Of a DNA stretch of 64,000 nt, positions 25,537-33,594 are shown piece by piece. The stretch is from positions 1-64,000 of the forward strand of contig NZ_JACVAC010000013.1 of the NCBI RefSeq assembly GCF_014851685.1. The letters run 5' to 3'. This stretch comes from Pseudomonas sp. PDM05 (GTDB taxonomy: Bacteria > Pseudomonadota > Gammaproteobacteria > Pseudomonadales > Pseudomonadaceae). Every line of letters starts with the position of its first letter. Within the stretch, counting starts at the first letter, position 1. Under the pieces are notes generated by a model. That model had not been told where the DNA came from. It worked only from the letters and a program-made list of their open reading frames with translations, and did not search any database. The position numbers and the translations under genes were made by a program.

Positions 25537-28023
25537 TCAGAAGTTACCTTTCAAACTAACGGTGAAATTACGTGGTTCACCGTAGAAGTTGCCCCAGGAC
25601 GCGGTACCGACGGTGTTGTAATAAGTTTTATCAAATAGGTTCTTGCCGTTGAGTGCCACGGTCCAGGTGTCGTCGATGCGGTACGCCACGCGGGCGTCCC
25701 AGGTCGCGTAACCGGCCTGTTCCAGCTTGATGGTCTGCATGCGGTAGTTGCTGCTCTGGGCATTGACGCCGCTGCCCACGCTCCATTTCGACAGCGCGCC
25801 GTCGAGCTGGTAGTCGCCCCAGACCCGCAGCATATGCCTGGGCACGTAGGTGTTGGATGAGCCGCCTTCGAGAGCGCTGTCGATGTTTTTCAGGGACTTG
25901 GTCTGGGTGTAGGTGTAACCGCCAGATACCTGCAAGCGCTCGAGCAATTCACCGCTGACTTCGGCCTCCACGCCCTGGGCACGCACCCTGGCGGTGTCGG
26001 TGTAGCAAAGGCCATCGGCAGAGGTTGCACAGAAGCTGGCGTAATCGGTTTCGGCGCCGTTTTTCTCGATGGCGCGGAACAGTGCCAGGGAACTGTTGAG
26101 GCGGCCGTCGAACCATTCGCCCTTGATGCCCAGCTCATAGTTATCGCCGATCTTCGGCTTGAGCGCGGCGCCATCGGCGGTGGCATAGGCGCTTTGCGGC
26201 TGGAAGATGTCTGCGTAGCTGGCGTACACCGACAGGTGCTCGTTGAGGTCATAGATCAGCGCGGCGAACGGCGTGACTTCGCCGGTTTCCCTGGAGCGCG
26301 CATCCTGCAGCGACCACTCGCCCCAGCCCAGGCTGTAGGACTGGCGACGGTTGTCGTACCAGCTCACGCGGCTACCGGCAATGAACATCAACGGTTCGGC
26401 CAGGCGCAGGCGCAAGGTCGCGTAGGCGCCGTATTGGGTGGCAGTTTCCTTGATCGTGCTGCCGCGGTACATGTTCGGCCAGAAGGTGTTGTCGGCCGGC
26501 TCCGGCAAGTGGTGGTTGGGCGTGTAGATGCCCTGGCGCGTGGGCAGGTTCTGGATCGCGTACACATCGTCCTGGGTGCCACGGCTGCCGTTGGCGCCGA
26601 GGATCAGTTCGTGTTCCAGCCCGAAGGCTTCGAACTTGCCGTCCAGGTAGGCGTCGAGGCCGTAGTCGCGGTGATCGTAGTCCATCAGCGCGGCGTAGGA
26701 GAGGGCAGTGGGCGCTGGGTCGCCGTAGTTGATGGTGCCTTCGCTGGCAGCGTACTTGGTGTCTTGCAGGTTGCGACTGTGCACGGCCGCGACCTTGAGT
26801 TTCCAGTCATCGTTGAGCGCGTGGGTGAGGTCGACAAAGTACGTGGCGCGCCGGCTTTGCCAGTCGTTCCAGGATTGGCCCAGGCACGTCGAACGGCTGA
26901 GGTTGGCGCTCTTGCCGTCGGCGTAGCGCGGCAGGCCGCCCCAGCATGGCGTGGCGTCGACATCTTCGTAGCTGGCGCCGATGCCCAGGGTGGTGTCGGG
27001 GCTGAGGTCAACGTCGAGTGCGCCGTAGAACGCCTGGTCCTTGCGCTTGGCAATGTCCATGTAGGAACCGCGATCCTGCTGGCTGATCGCTGCACGGCCA
27101 CGCACGGTGCCGCTGTCATTGAGCGGGCCACCGGCGTCGACGTCGGCGCGATAGTTGTCCCACGTGCCGGCGGACAGCGACAGGCTGGTAGTGGGCTTGG
27201 CCTGGGGCCGCTTGCGTACGAAGTTCACCGCGCCGCTGGCGGTGCCGGCGCCCTTGAGCATGCCGGCGGCACCTTTGAGCACTTCCACGCGGTCATAAAT
27301 CGCCATGTTGGCGCTGAAACTGTCGGCCTGGGCGTAGTCCTTGCCCATGTCCAGCGGTACGCCGTCGTACTGGTACTGGCCGAGCATCTTGAAACCACGG
27401 GAATAGAAATACTTGCCGCCCATGGGCGATTCGTAGCTGGTGATGCCGGGTGTGCGTTCCATTACGTCGTCGATGGTGGTGACGTTCTGGTCGTCCATCA
27501 GTTGGCGGGTCATCACGCTGACCGACTGTGGTGTTTCCCGCAGGCTGTGTTGGCCTTTACCGATGGTCACCGCGCCGGTGGTGTAGGAACCGGTGCCCTC
27601 GGTGGTGGCGCCCAGGCGATCGCCCGTGATCGTGGTTGCACCCAGGTTCAGCGCGCCGCTGTCGGCCACTTGCGGCAGTAGCAGCCAGGTGCTGTTGCCC
27701 TGGCGCTGGGCTTGCAGGCCCTGGCCACTGAGCAATTGGCCGAGCGCCTGCTCGCGGTCGAAACGGCCACTCAGGCCCGGGCTGGTCTTGCCGGCGACGC
27801 CTGTCGCGTCATACGACAGGCTGATACCGCCCTGGCGGGCGAACTGGTCAAGGGCGTGGGCCAGGGGGCCGGCGGCGATGTTCCAGTCCTGGGCCTGGCT
27901 GTCACTGGCCGGCGTATCGGCCAGCACGGCCAGGGGCAGGGCGCCGCCGCTCAGGCAGACGCCGAGCAAGGCGGCCTGCACTGCGCGCTTGAGAGGGGAA
28001 CGGGGGGAGGGGAACGCTTGCAT
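25537..28023 (-). CDS. TonB-dependent siderophore receptor with STN signalling domain
   Basis: An 828-residue outer-membrane receptor. A signal peptide (about residues 1-35) is followed by an STN domain (about 47-117, WNIAAGPLAHALDQFARQGG), the element that contacts a FecR-type protein in the periplasm. The plug domain (about 165-275) contains YDRVEVLKGAAGMLKG, and the barrel ends in VSLKGNF. The fecI- and fecR-like genes lie immediately upstream on the same strand, so the receptor very probably controls its own expression through cell-surface signalling. Overall pattern is that of FpvA/FoxA/FiuA-type hydroxamate receptors; the actual ferrisiderophore, probably made by another microbe, is unknown. 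A 107-base gap before the gene leaves room for its sigma-dependent promoter. Confidence 0.9.
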   Translation of the reverse strand: MQAFPSPRSPLKRAVQAALLGVCLSGGALPLAVLADTPASDSQAQDWNIAAGPLAHALDQFARQGGISLSYDATGVAGKTSPGLSGRFDREQALGQLLSGQGLQAQRQGNSTWLLLPQVADSGALNLGATTITGDRLGATTEGTGSYTTGAVTIGKGQHSLRETPQSVSVMTRQLMDDQNVTTIDDVMERTPGITSYESPMGGKYFYSRGFKMLGQYQYDGVPLDMGKDYAQADSFSANMAIYDRVEVLKGAAGMLKGAGTASGAVNFVRKRPQAKPTTSLSLSAGTWDNYRADVDAGGPLNDSGTVRGRAAISQQDRGSYMDIAKRKDQAFYGALDVDLSPDTTLGIGASYEDVDATPCWGGLPRYADGKSANLSRSTCLGQSWNDWQSRRATYFVDLTHALNDDWKLKVAAVHSRNLQDTKYAASEGTINYGDPAPTALSYAALMDYDHRDYGLDAYLDGKFEAFGLEHELILGANGSRGTQDDVYAIQNLPTRQGIYTPNHHLPEPADNTFWPNMYRGSTIKETATQYGAYATLRLRLAEPLMFIAGSRVSWYDNRRQSYSLGWGEWSLQDARSRETGEVTPFAALIYDLNEHLSVYASYADIFQPQSAYATADGAALKPKIGDNYELGIKGEWFDGRLNSSLALFRAIEKNGAETDYASFCATSADGLCYTDTARVRAQGVEAEVSGELLERLQVSGGYTYTQTKSLKNIDSALEGGSSNTYVPRHMLRVWGDYQLDGALSKWSVGSGVNAQSSNYRMQTIKLEQAGYATWDARVAYRIDDTWTVALNGKNLFDKTYYNTVGTASWGNFYGEPRNFTVSLKGNF

Positions 28024-28130
28024 GACCGCGGGATGCTCCTGAAGGAAGTGAAAAGTACTGGCCTGTTGATCGGCCTTTCCTTACAGGTCGAGCGGCAATG
28101 GGAATTCACCTCATTTATTTTTTCGGACGA

Positions 28131-29081
28131 TTAAACCCGGGGCGTTACCGTCACCCAATAGCGGCTGCGGTAGGTGACATCGACGTTGAGTGATTGCGCG
28201 ACCAGCGCCAGCACTTGATCGGTATCGCTCAACTGATAAGTCCCTGACACCCGCAGTCCGGCCACCGCTTCGCTGCAACGCAGCAGCCCGTGGCGGTAGC
28301 GGGCCAGCTCGCTGAGGAAGGCGTCGAGGCGCATGTTGTGGGCGCTGATCACGCCGTCGCTCCAGGCCCACGGGTCGAGGCCGTTGGCGATGGGCGTGCG
28401 GATGCCTGTGCGGTCGATCAACACCGACGCGCCGGGCTGGATCACCTGCCGGGCGCTGGGGTCATGGCGGTCGGCAAATATCGCCACCGTGCCCTGTTGC
28501 ACCGCAAGAGAGGTGCCTTGGGCCTCTTCGCGAACCAGCAAGCGCGAGCCTTCGACGCGCAAGTCGCCGTGGCGGGTCAGCACCCAGAAGGGGCGGGTAT
28601 CGACACTGGGATTCACCAGTATCTCGCCCTGGCGCAGTTGGACCTTGCGTCGCTCTGGGGTGAACGTCGCATCAATCGCCGTGGCGCTGTTGAGTTGCAG
28701 CTTGCTGCCATCGCTCAGCGCGACCCAGCGCCGCTCGCCGGTGGCGGTGCGGTAGTCGGCCATCATCGCTGGCAGTGGTGTGTAGTCGCGACCGAACCAG
28801 CTCAAGCCGGCCGCACCGGCCACCAGGCCCAGCAGCTTGAGGCTTTCGCGGCGGCTGATGCGTTGCCGCGCACCGCTGAGGGTGCGGCGCCCGACCTGGG
28901 CGGGCAGATGGTTGAAGTCGTCATTCATTGTCGCGACCCGGTGCCACACCCGCAGGTGTTCGGGGCTGCTGTGCAGCCAGCGTTCAAACGCGGCGGTGCT
29001 GGCGTCGTCGGCGACGTTGAAGCGCAGGGTGATCATCCATTGGATGGCCTGGTCTACCAGGCGCTGGTCAGCGTTCGGCAT
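28131..29081 (-). CDS. FecR-family anti-sigma factor/sigma regulator
   Basis: A 316-residue inner-membrane regulator linking the STN receptor to the ECF sigma factor. The cytoplasmic N-terminus carries DUF4880 features (ADQRLVDQAIQWMITLRF, then FERWLHSSPEHLRVW, about residues 1-50), then a membrane helix near 85-105, and the periplasmic FecR domain (DGSKLQLNSATAI onward) with a C-terminal STN-like end. Directly before the helix is SRRESLKLLG, which resembles a twin-arginine signal. It overlaps the sigma factor gene by 14 bases, ensuring matched production. Confidence 0.88.
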   Translation of the reverse strand: MPNADQRLVDQAIQWMITLRFNVADDASTAAFERWLHSSPEHLRVWHRVATMNDDFNHLPAQVGRRTLSGARQRISRRESLKLLGLVAGAAGLSWFGRDYTPLPAMMADYRTATGERRWVALSDGSKLQLNSATAIDATFTPERRKVQLRQGEILVNPSVDTRPFWVLTRHGDLRVEGSRLLVREEAQGTSLAVQQGTVAIFADRHDPSARQVIQPGASVLIDRTGIRTPIANGLDPWAWSDGVISAHNMRLDAFLSELARYRHGLLRCSEAVAGLRVSGTYQLSDTDQVLALVAQSLNVDVTYRSRYWVTVTPRV

Positions 29082-29589
29082 AACGTAACCGATAGCAGGC
29101 GTGCAGCGCCTTGGACAGGTCGCGTTCCACGGTGGCCTTGGATACGTCCAGGCGTTGGGCGATCTGCGCGCAGGTCAGGCCGTCCAGTTGCGCGAGCAGG
29201 AAGGCTTCGCGTACGCGGGGTTTGAGTTGATCAAGCAAGCGATCGATGCGTTCCAGGCTGTCGAGGATCAGCAGGCGGGTTTCTTCCGACGGCACCTCGA
29301 CCTGTGGGAAGTGCGCGAGGCTTTCGAGGTAGGCACGTTCCAGCTCGCGGCGGCGGTACCCGTCGATCATCAGGCTGCGGGCGATGCTGCTCAGGTACGC
29401 ACGCGGTTGCAGCAAGGTTTGCTGCTTGCGCGCGTTGAGCAGGCGCACAAAGGTTTCTTGCGCCAGGTCGGCGGCATGCTCGCGGCAGCCGGTGCGCCGC
29501 TTCAACCAGCCGTTCAGCCAGGAATGATGCGCCTGGTAAAGCTGGCCGATGGCGGCAGGGTCCAGTGGGTGATCGCTCGACATGGGCAT
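29068..29589 (-). CDS. FecI-like ECF sigma factor (iron starvation sigma)
   Basis: A 173-residue ECF sigma factor with region 2 (about residues 12-80, LAQETFVRLLNARK, then PRAYLSSIARSLMIDGYRRR) and region 4 (about 110-168, FLLAQLDGLTCAQIAQRLD with helix-turn-helix VSKATVERDL). It should transcribe the receptor gene downstream of its fecR-like partner when ferrisiderophore binds. ATG 29589 was used; a second ATG six bases on is possible. A Fur-box-like sequence lies just upstream. Confidence 0.88.
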   Translation of the reverse strand: MPMSSDHPLDPAAIGQLYQAHHSWLNGWLKRRTGCREHAADLAQETFVRLLNARKQQTLLQPRAYLSSIARSLMIDGYRRRELERAYLESLAHFPQVEVPSEETRLLILDSLERIDRLLDQLKPRVREAFLLAQLDGLTCAQIAQRLDVSKATVERDLSKALHACYRLRYAER

Positions 29590-29607
29590 CCCGGCGCAAC
29601 AGTCTTA

Positions 29608-29627
29608 ATTGATAATGTTTCGCATTC
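29608..29627 (-). promoter_or_regulatory. Probable Fur box of the FecI-like gene
   Basis: ATTGATAATGTTTCGCATTC resembles Fur boxes of Pseudomonas iron-starvation sigma genes (GATAATGATTCGCATT type) with one internal mismatch. It lies 19-38 bases before the sigma factor start and would make the system iron-repressed. Confidence 0.6.
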
Positions 29628-29743
29628 TAGACGTTGGCTATGGCAATGAGCAATCACCGCTGGGCAATGTATCCAGCACAATTTTTTGTCGGCATGCGGT
29701 GGGCGGATTAGTCTGCAGGCTTTTCCCGGTGGAGGGCTTGAGC

Positions 29744-30373
29744 ATGATCGACCTGGCGACCCTGGCGGTTTTTTGCGGTGCGGTGTTGTTGTTGCTGTTA
29801 TCGCCGGGGCCGAACATGGCGTTTGTCATCAGCCACGGCGTGACCCACGGCTGGCGCGGTGGCATGGCCTCGGCCCTGGGCATCGGTGTGGCCGACCTGC
29901 TGCTGACCGCGTTGACCGCCACCGGGGTGACGGCGGTGGTAGCCAGTTGGCCGCCGTCCTTCGACCTGATCCGCTATGCCGGGGTGGTGTACCTGCTGTG
30001 GCTGGTGTTCAAGACCTTGCAGAAAAGCCCGGAGCTGGAGGCGGCCCCGGCCAACCGCGTGCCCCTGGGACGGGTGTTTCTGCAAGCGATGTTCAATAGT
30101 TTGCTCAATCCCAAGGCGTTGCTGTTTTTTGTGGTGTTCTTGCCGCAGTTCGTCCGGCCCGAAGCAGGCTCGATTGCCGTGCAGTTGATGCTGCTGGGCG
30201 GCGTGTTGACGTTGATCGCCGCAGTGTTTCACGGCTTGCTGGGGGCGTTTGGCGGGGTGTTGAGCCGGTTCTTTGCCAAACGCTCGAAAAGCGCCTGGCT
30301 GCAGAAATGGGGACTGGCGACGGTGCTCACGCTGCTGGCCGTGCGCCTGGCAGTGATGTCGCGCCCCACCTGA
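29744..30373 (+). CDS. LysE/RhtB-family amino-acid exporter
   Basis: A 209-residue membrane protein with five to six hydrophobic helices and the family signature LLLLLSPGPNMAFVISHG (about residues 13-30) and GVADLLLTALTATGV. Members export amino acids or related compounds such as homoserine lactone or threonine; the substrate here is unknown. ATG 29744 is chosen because GGAGGG stands seven bases upstream; the frame is open earlier but the added sequence is not hydrophobic or conserved-looking. It ends just before a REPIN. Confidence 0.88.
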   Translation: MIDLATLAVFCGAVLLLLLSPGPNMAFVISHGVTHGWRGGMASALGIGVADLLLTALTATGVTAVVASWPPSFDLIRYAGVVYLLWLVFKTLQKSPELEAAPANRVPLGRVFLQAMFNSLLNPKALLFFVVFLPQFVRPEAGSIAVQLMLLGGVLTLIAAVFHGLLGAFGGVLSRFFAKRSKSAWLQKWGLATVLTLLAVRLAVMSRPT

Positions 30374-30379
30374 CTCGCC

Positions 30380-30519
30380 CTTGTAGTGAGCGGGCTTGCC
30401 CCGCGCTGGGTGGCGAAGCCGCCCTAAACCCCGGCTACTCGGTGTTTCAGGAAGACCGATGTGCCTGGTTTTGGGGCGGCTTCGCCACCCAGCGCGGGGC
30501 AAGCCCGCTCACTACAAGT
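30380..30519. repeat. REPIN with near-perfect ~44-bp arms
   Basis: CTTGTAGTGAGCGGGCTTGC at the left and its exact complement at the right continue through the GCGCTGGGTGGCGAAGCCGCC region, giving about 44 paired bases per arm around a ~50-base loop. It lies between the convergent LysE-like and inhA-like genes and could terminate both transcripts. Same class as 3338-3470 and 57036-57169. Confidence 0.9.
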
Positions 30520-30538
30520 TGGTGGGGGCAAGGGAGAG

Positions 30539-31219
30539 TCAGCCGAGTCGTGCGGCGGCGCGTGCGACGATTTCGCCGCGCACCCGGCGCGATTGCGCCG
30601 TGCGTTTGTGTGCTTCTTCCAGCACATGCCTGGGCGCGGTGTCCGGGCTGCCTGAGTGGTAGGGCGGCGCCGGCGCGTATTCGATCTGCAACTGCACCAG
30701 TTGCGCCGCCGCTTCGCTGTACAACTCCGCCGCCAATGTCAGCGCAAAGTCGATGCCGGCGGTGATGCCGCCACCCGTCAGCAGGTTGCCGTCACGCACC
30801 ACACGATCCTGCACCGGGATCGCGCCGAGCGGGGCGAGCATGTCGTGGTAGGCCCAGTGGGTGGTGGCCTTGCGCCCGCGCAGCAGGCCCGCCGCCCCGA
30901 GCACCAGCGCGCCGGTACACACCGAGGTCACGTAGCGCGCGGTCTGCGCCTGGGTGCTGAGGAAGTCCAGGGTCTGTGGGTCTTCCATCAACGCGCCCAC
31001 CCCGGAACCGCCGGGCACGCAGATCACATCCAGCGTTGGGCAATCGGCGTAGGTCACGGTCGGGGTGAACACCAGACCGGTGCTGGAGGTGACCGGCGCG
31101 AGGTCTTTCCACACCAGGTGCAACTTCACGTCCGGCAGCGAACCGAGAACGTCATAGGGGCCGGTCAGGTCCAGTTGCTGGATGCCGGGGAACAACACAA
31201 AGCCGATTTGCAAGGTCAT
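30539..31219 (-). CDS. inhA: DJ-1/PfpI family isonitrile hydratase
   Basis: A 226-residue DJ-1/PfpI-superfamily enzyme. The sequence (FPGIQQLDLTGPYDVLGSLP, VTSVCTGALVLGAAGLL, TTHWAYHDMLAPLGAIP) closely follows Pseudomonas isonitrile hydratase, which hydrates isocyanides to N-substituted formamides. The nucleophile cysteine is in VTSVCTGA (about residue 101). Cytoplasmic. It is divergent from a GlxA-type regulator that carries the same fold, so this regulator is its likely controller. Assignment relies on recalled similarity to InhA of P. putida and is good but not proof of substrate. Confidence 0.82.
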   Translation of the reverse strand: MTLQIGFVLFPGIQQLDLTGPYDVLGSLPDVKLHLVWKDLAPVTSSTGLVFTPTVTYADCPTLDVICVPGGSGVGALMEDPQTLDFLSTQAQTARYVTSVCTGALVLGAAGLLRGRKATTHWAYHDMLAPLGAIPVQDRVVRDGNLLTGGGITAGIDFALTLAAELYSEAAAQLVQLQIEYAPAPPYHSGSPDTAPRHVLEEAHKRTAQSRRVRGEIVARAAARLG

Positions 31220-31309
31220 GGACAGCGCTCCGAGAAAGGGGTGGACGACTCCACTCTAGGGGCCTAGGCTTTGGCGGATACGCCATTAAGCCCACAGATC
31301 ACGCCAATC

Positions 31310-32317
31310 ATGCCTCGAATCGTCCATGTCCTCGCTTTTGACAACGCCCAGGTGCTCGACGTGACCGGGCCGTTGCAGGTGTTCGCTTCCACCAATGACC
31401 TGGCGCGCCAGCGCGGTCTGCCGTTGCCCTACGCGGTTTCGGTAGTCGCTGCGCAGGCGGACCCGGTGATGACCTCCGCGGGCCTGGCGCTGGTGGCCGA
31501 GCCGTTGCCGGCCATCGACGCGCCGTGCGACACCCTGGTGATCGCCGGTGGCTGGGGCGTCTACGGTGCCGCCGAAGACCCGGCGCTAGTGGACTGGGTG
31601 CGCGAAAAGGCCAGGCATACGCGGCGCATGACCTCGGTGTGCACCGGCGCGTTTTTGCTGGCCGCCAGCGGCATGCTCGATGGCTGCCGCGTGGCCACCC
31701 ACTGGACGCGTTGCGAAGAACTGGCGCGCAAATTTCCTTCGTTGACGGTGGAGTCCAACCCGATCTTCATCCGCCAGGGCGCGGTGTGGACCTCCGCCGG
31801 CGTCACCGCCGGCATCGACCTGTGCCTGGCGCTGGTGGAAGAAGACCTGGGAAGCGAAGTAGCCCTGGAAGTGGCGCGCCACCTGGTGGTGTTCCTCAAG
31901 CGCCCGGGCGGGCAATCGCAATTCAGTGTGACCCTGTCCCTGCAAAAGGCCGACAGCCGCTTCACCGAACTCCATGCCTGGATGGCGGAAAACCTCACCC
32001 TCGACCTGAACATTCCGACCCTCGCCGCCCAGGCCGGCATGAGCGAACGCAGCTTCGTGCGCCACTACCGCAACGAAACCGGCCAGACCCCGGCGCGCGC
32101 CGTGGAACTGATCCGCGTCGAAACCGCACGCAGGCAGTTGGCCGAGAGCACGGCATCAATCAAACGCATCGCCGTGCAATGTGGTTTTGGCTGTGAAGAA
32201 ACCTTGCGCCGCAGTTTTCTGCGCGTCTTGTCGGTGACGCCCCAGGCCTACCGCGAGCGGTTTTCGCCGAGCAATTCCAGCAGTCACCCCGTCGTCTGCA
32301 CCGCACAGCGCCCATAG
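31310..32317 (+). CDS. GlxA-family AraC-type transcription regulator
   Basis: A 335-residue protein fusing an N-terminal DJ-1/PfpI-like ligand domain (about residues 1-190, RIVHVLAFDNAQVLDVTGPL and MTSVCTGAFLLAASGML) to a C-terminal AraC/XylS domain with two helix-turn-helix motifs (about 225-325, LTLDLNIPTLAAQAGMSERS and RIAVQCGFGCEETLRRSF). It likely senses a small molecule and activates the divergent inhA. ATG 31310 was chosen from the conserved opening, though no clear ribosome-binding site precedes it; a TTG at 31271 is also in frame. Confidence 0.87.
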   Translation: MPRIVHVLAFDNAQVLDVTGPLQVFASTNDLARQRGLPLPYAVSVVAAQADPVMTSAGLALVAEPLPAIDAPCDTLVIAGGWGVYGAAEDPALVDWVREKARHTRRMTSVCTGAFLLAASGMLDGCRVATHWTRCEELARKFPSLTVESNPIFIRQGAVWTSAGVTAGIDLCLALVEEDLGSEVALEVARHLVVFLKRPGGQSQFSVTLSLQKADSRFTELHAWMAENLTLDLNIPTLAAQAGMSERSFVRHYRNETGQTPARAVELIRVETARRQLAESTASIKRIAVQCGFGCEETLRRSFLRVLSVTPQAYRERFSPSNSSSHPVVCTAQRP

Positions 32318-32472
32318 CAACTGGCACGGCTCACCAGATCAGGTCGTTTGATTGCGAGCTCTCGACCAACTTCCCGGTACTTGATCAAACCTTGGTCGTG
32401 AGTCTCCCATGTCTCACTCCAGCTCAACGGCGGGCGAGGGGGGCTGATGTCTTGTAGGAGGCGTGAGGTCAT
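32284..32472 (-). CDS. Possible small protein of unknown function
   Basis: An open frame of 62 codons starting at an ATG with AGGTGAG a few bases upstream, beginning MTSRLLQDISPPRPPLSW and ending GRCAVQTTG. It lies 44 bases after the acetyltransferase stop on the same strand, and its 3' end overlaps the end of the convergent GlxA-type gene by 34 bases. No family is recognised. The composition is protein-like but the evidence is thin; the 32318-32516 stretch contains nothing else I can identify. Confidence 0.3.
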   Translation of the reverse strand: MTSRLLQDISPPRPPLSWSETWETHDQGLIKYREVGRELAIKRPDLVSRASCYGRCAVQTTG

Positions 32473-32516
32473 ATTCTCACCTGGAATATCTGGCGCAATG
32501 TGTAAGGTAGGGTTGG

Positions 32517-33077
32517 TTAAATACCTGTGGTTTTCCTGTTCAGCCACTCATGGCTCAACAACCCCAATACATCCAGATCGTGTCGTTGGCCATTCCAGAA
32601 CCCCGCGTCGCGCAACGTTCCTTCGGCTTTGAAACCCAGTCGCTCCAACAGCTTGAGCGACGCGGTATTTTGCGGATGCACCCAGGCTTCCACTCGATGC
32701 AATTGCATCTGTTCAAAGCCCCAGTCGAGCATTGCCTGCATAGCTTCACTCATCAATCCCTGGCCACGCGCGTCGGGCGCCAGCTCACAGGCGAGTGCGC
32801 AACTGTTCCACTTCTGGTTCCACTTGAACAGACCACAACTGCCGATCAGTTCACCCTCCCATTCGATTCCCCAGCGTGTGCCGGGGTTGGGCTGGGTGCG
32901 CCAGTGCCCGAAGGTTTCGATCAGGGCTTGGGCCTGGGCAAGCTCGGTCATCGCGTCGGCGCCGAACCAGCGCATGCTGTCGGCATCGCTGTGGATGTCG
33001 AACAGCGCCGGTGCGTCGTTCGCTACAAGCTCGCGCAGGCACAGGCGTTGGGTGTGTAGGGTAGGGAAAGGGCTCAT
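32517..33077 (-). CDS. GNAT N-acetyltransferase, RimJ/RimL type
   Basis: A 186-residue Acetyltransf_3-type protein: opening PTLHTQRLCLRELVANDAPALF, acetyl-CoA-binding segment ACELAPDARGQGLMSEAMQA (about residues 95-113, with the R/Q-x-x-G-x-G/A loop), and the closing LLERLGFKAEGTLRDAGF. Such enzymes acetylate N-termini or small amines; the substrate is unknown. The ATG overlaps the stop of the upstream hydrolase by four bases (ATGA), so the two genes are translationally coupled. Confidence 0.88.
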   Translation of the reverse strand: MSPFPTLHTQRLCLRELVANDAPALFDIHSDADSMRWFGADAMTELAQAQALIETFGHWRTQPNPGTRWGIEWEGELIGSCGLFKWNQKWNSCALACELAPDARGQGLMSEAMQAMLDWGFEQMQLHRVEAWVHPQNTASLKLLERLGFKAEGTLRDAGFWNGQRHDLDVLGLLSHEWLNRKTTGI

Positions 33078-33553
33078 GGCGCGGTTGCCGCAAAAATCTG
33101 CTCCCGATCCAGCACCTTGCCAAAGTGATGCCGCCACAAATCCACCCCCAGCTGCCCTGACCGATCCAGCGACGAGCCCACGGTCAAATCGCTGATCAAC
33201 GTCGGCTGCAACCCTGCATCAAACAGGGCAAACCCCGCCGCCAGGACGCAGGTGTCGGTTTGTATGCCACACACCAACACACGCTGCGGTTCCAGGCTTT
33301 TGAGGTAGGCAATCGTCTCGGGCGTGGGCGCATAACCGTGCTTGACGAAGATGCGATCCGCCGCCACCAGGCTGTCGTCATCCGGCGCCGGTTGCCAGCC
33401 GAGTTGGCGGGTGAAGGGGGTGATGCTTTCGTCGTGGCGCTCGACGGTGGCGACGCTGGGCAGGCGGCCGAGCAGGGCATGGATGCCGTCCACAAGCCAT
33501 GCCGGCGGGTTGAAGCAGGGTTGCACGTCGATGATCAGCAGTACCTGGCGCAT
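33074..33553 (-). CDS. Isochorismatase-like cysteine hydrolase
   Basis: A 159-residue protein of the isochorismatase/nicotinamidase-like fold. The expected catalytic triad positions are visible: Asp in LLIIDVQPCF (residue 9), Lys in IFVKHGY (about 71), and Cys in VCGIQTDTCVLAAG (about 101). Substrate unknown. ATG 33553 was selected as the only start consistent with the family opening; the open frame continues upstream without family character. It is coupled to the downstream acetyltransferase. Confidence 0.86.
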   Translation of the reverse strand: MRQVLLIIDVQPCFNPPAWLVDGIHALLGRLPSVATVERHDESITPFTRQLGWQPAPDDDSLVAADRIFVKHGYAPTPETIAYLKSLEPQRVLVCGIQTDTCVLAAGFALFDAGLQPTLISDLTVGSSLDRSGQLGVDLWRHHFGKVLDREQIFAATAP

Positions 33554-33594
33554 GGGGTTGCAGTCCGTAGCCGGGGTGGGGCGGTCATTGTGCC

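Noticed and set aside
28024..28130. FecI-type promoter before the STN receptor
   Set aside because: GGAAAG- and GTAC-like elements are present on the minus strand, but spacing and identity are too weak to call.
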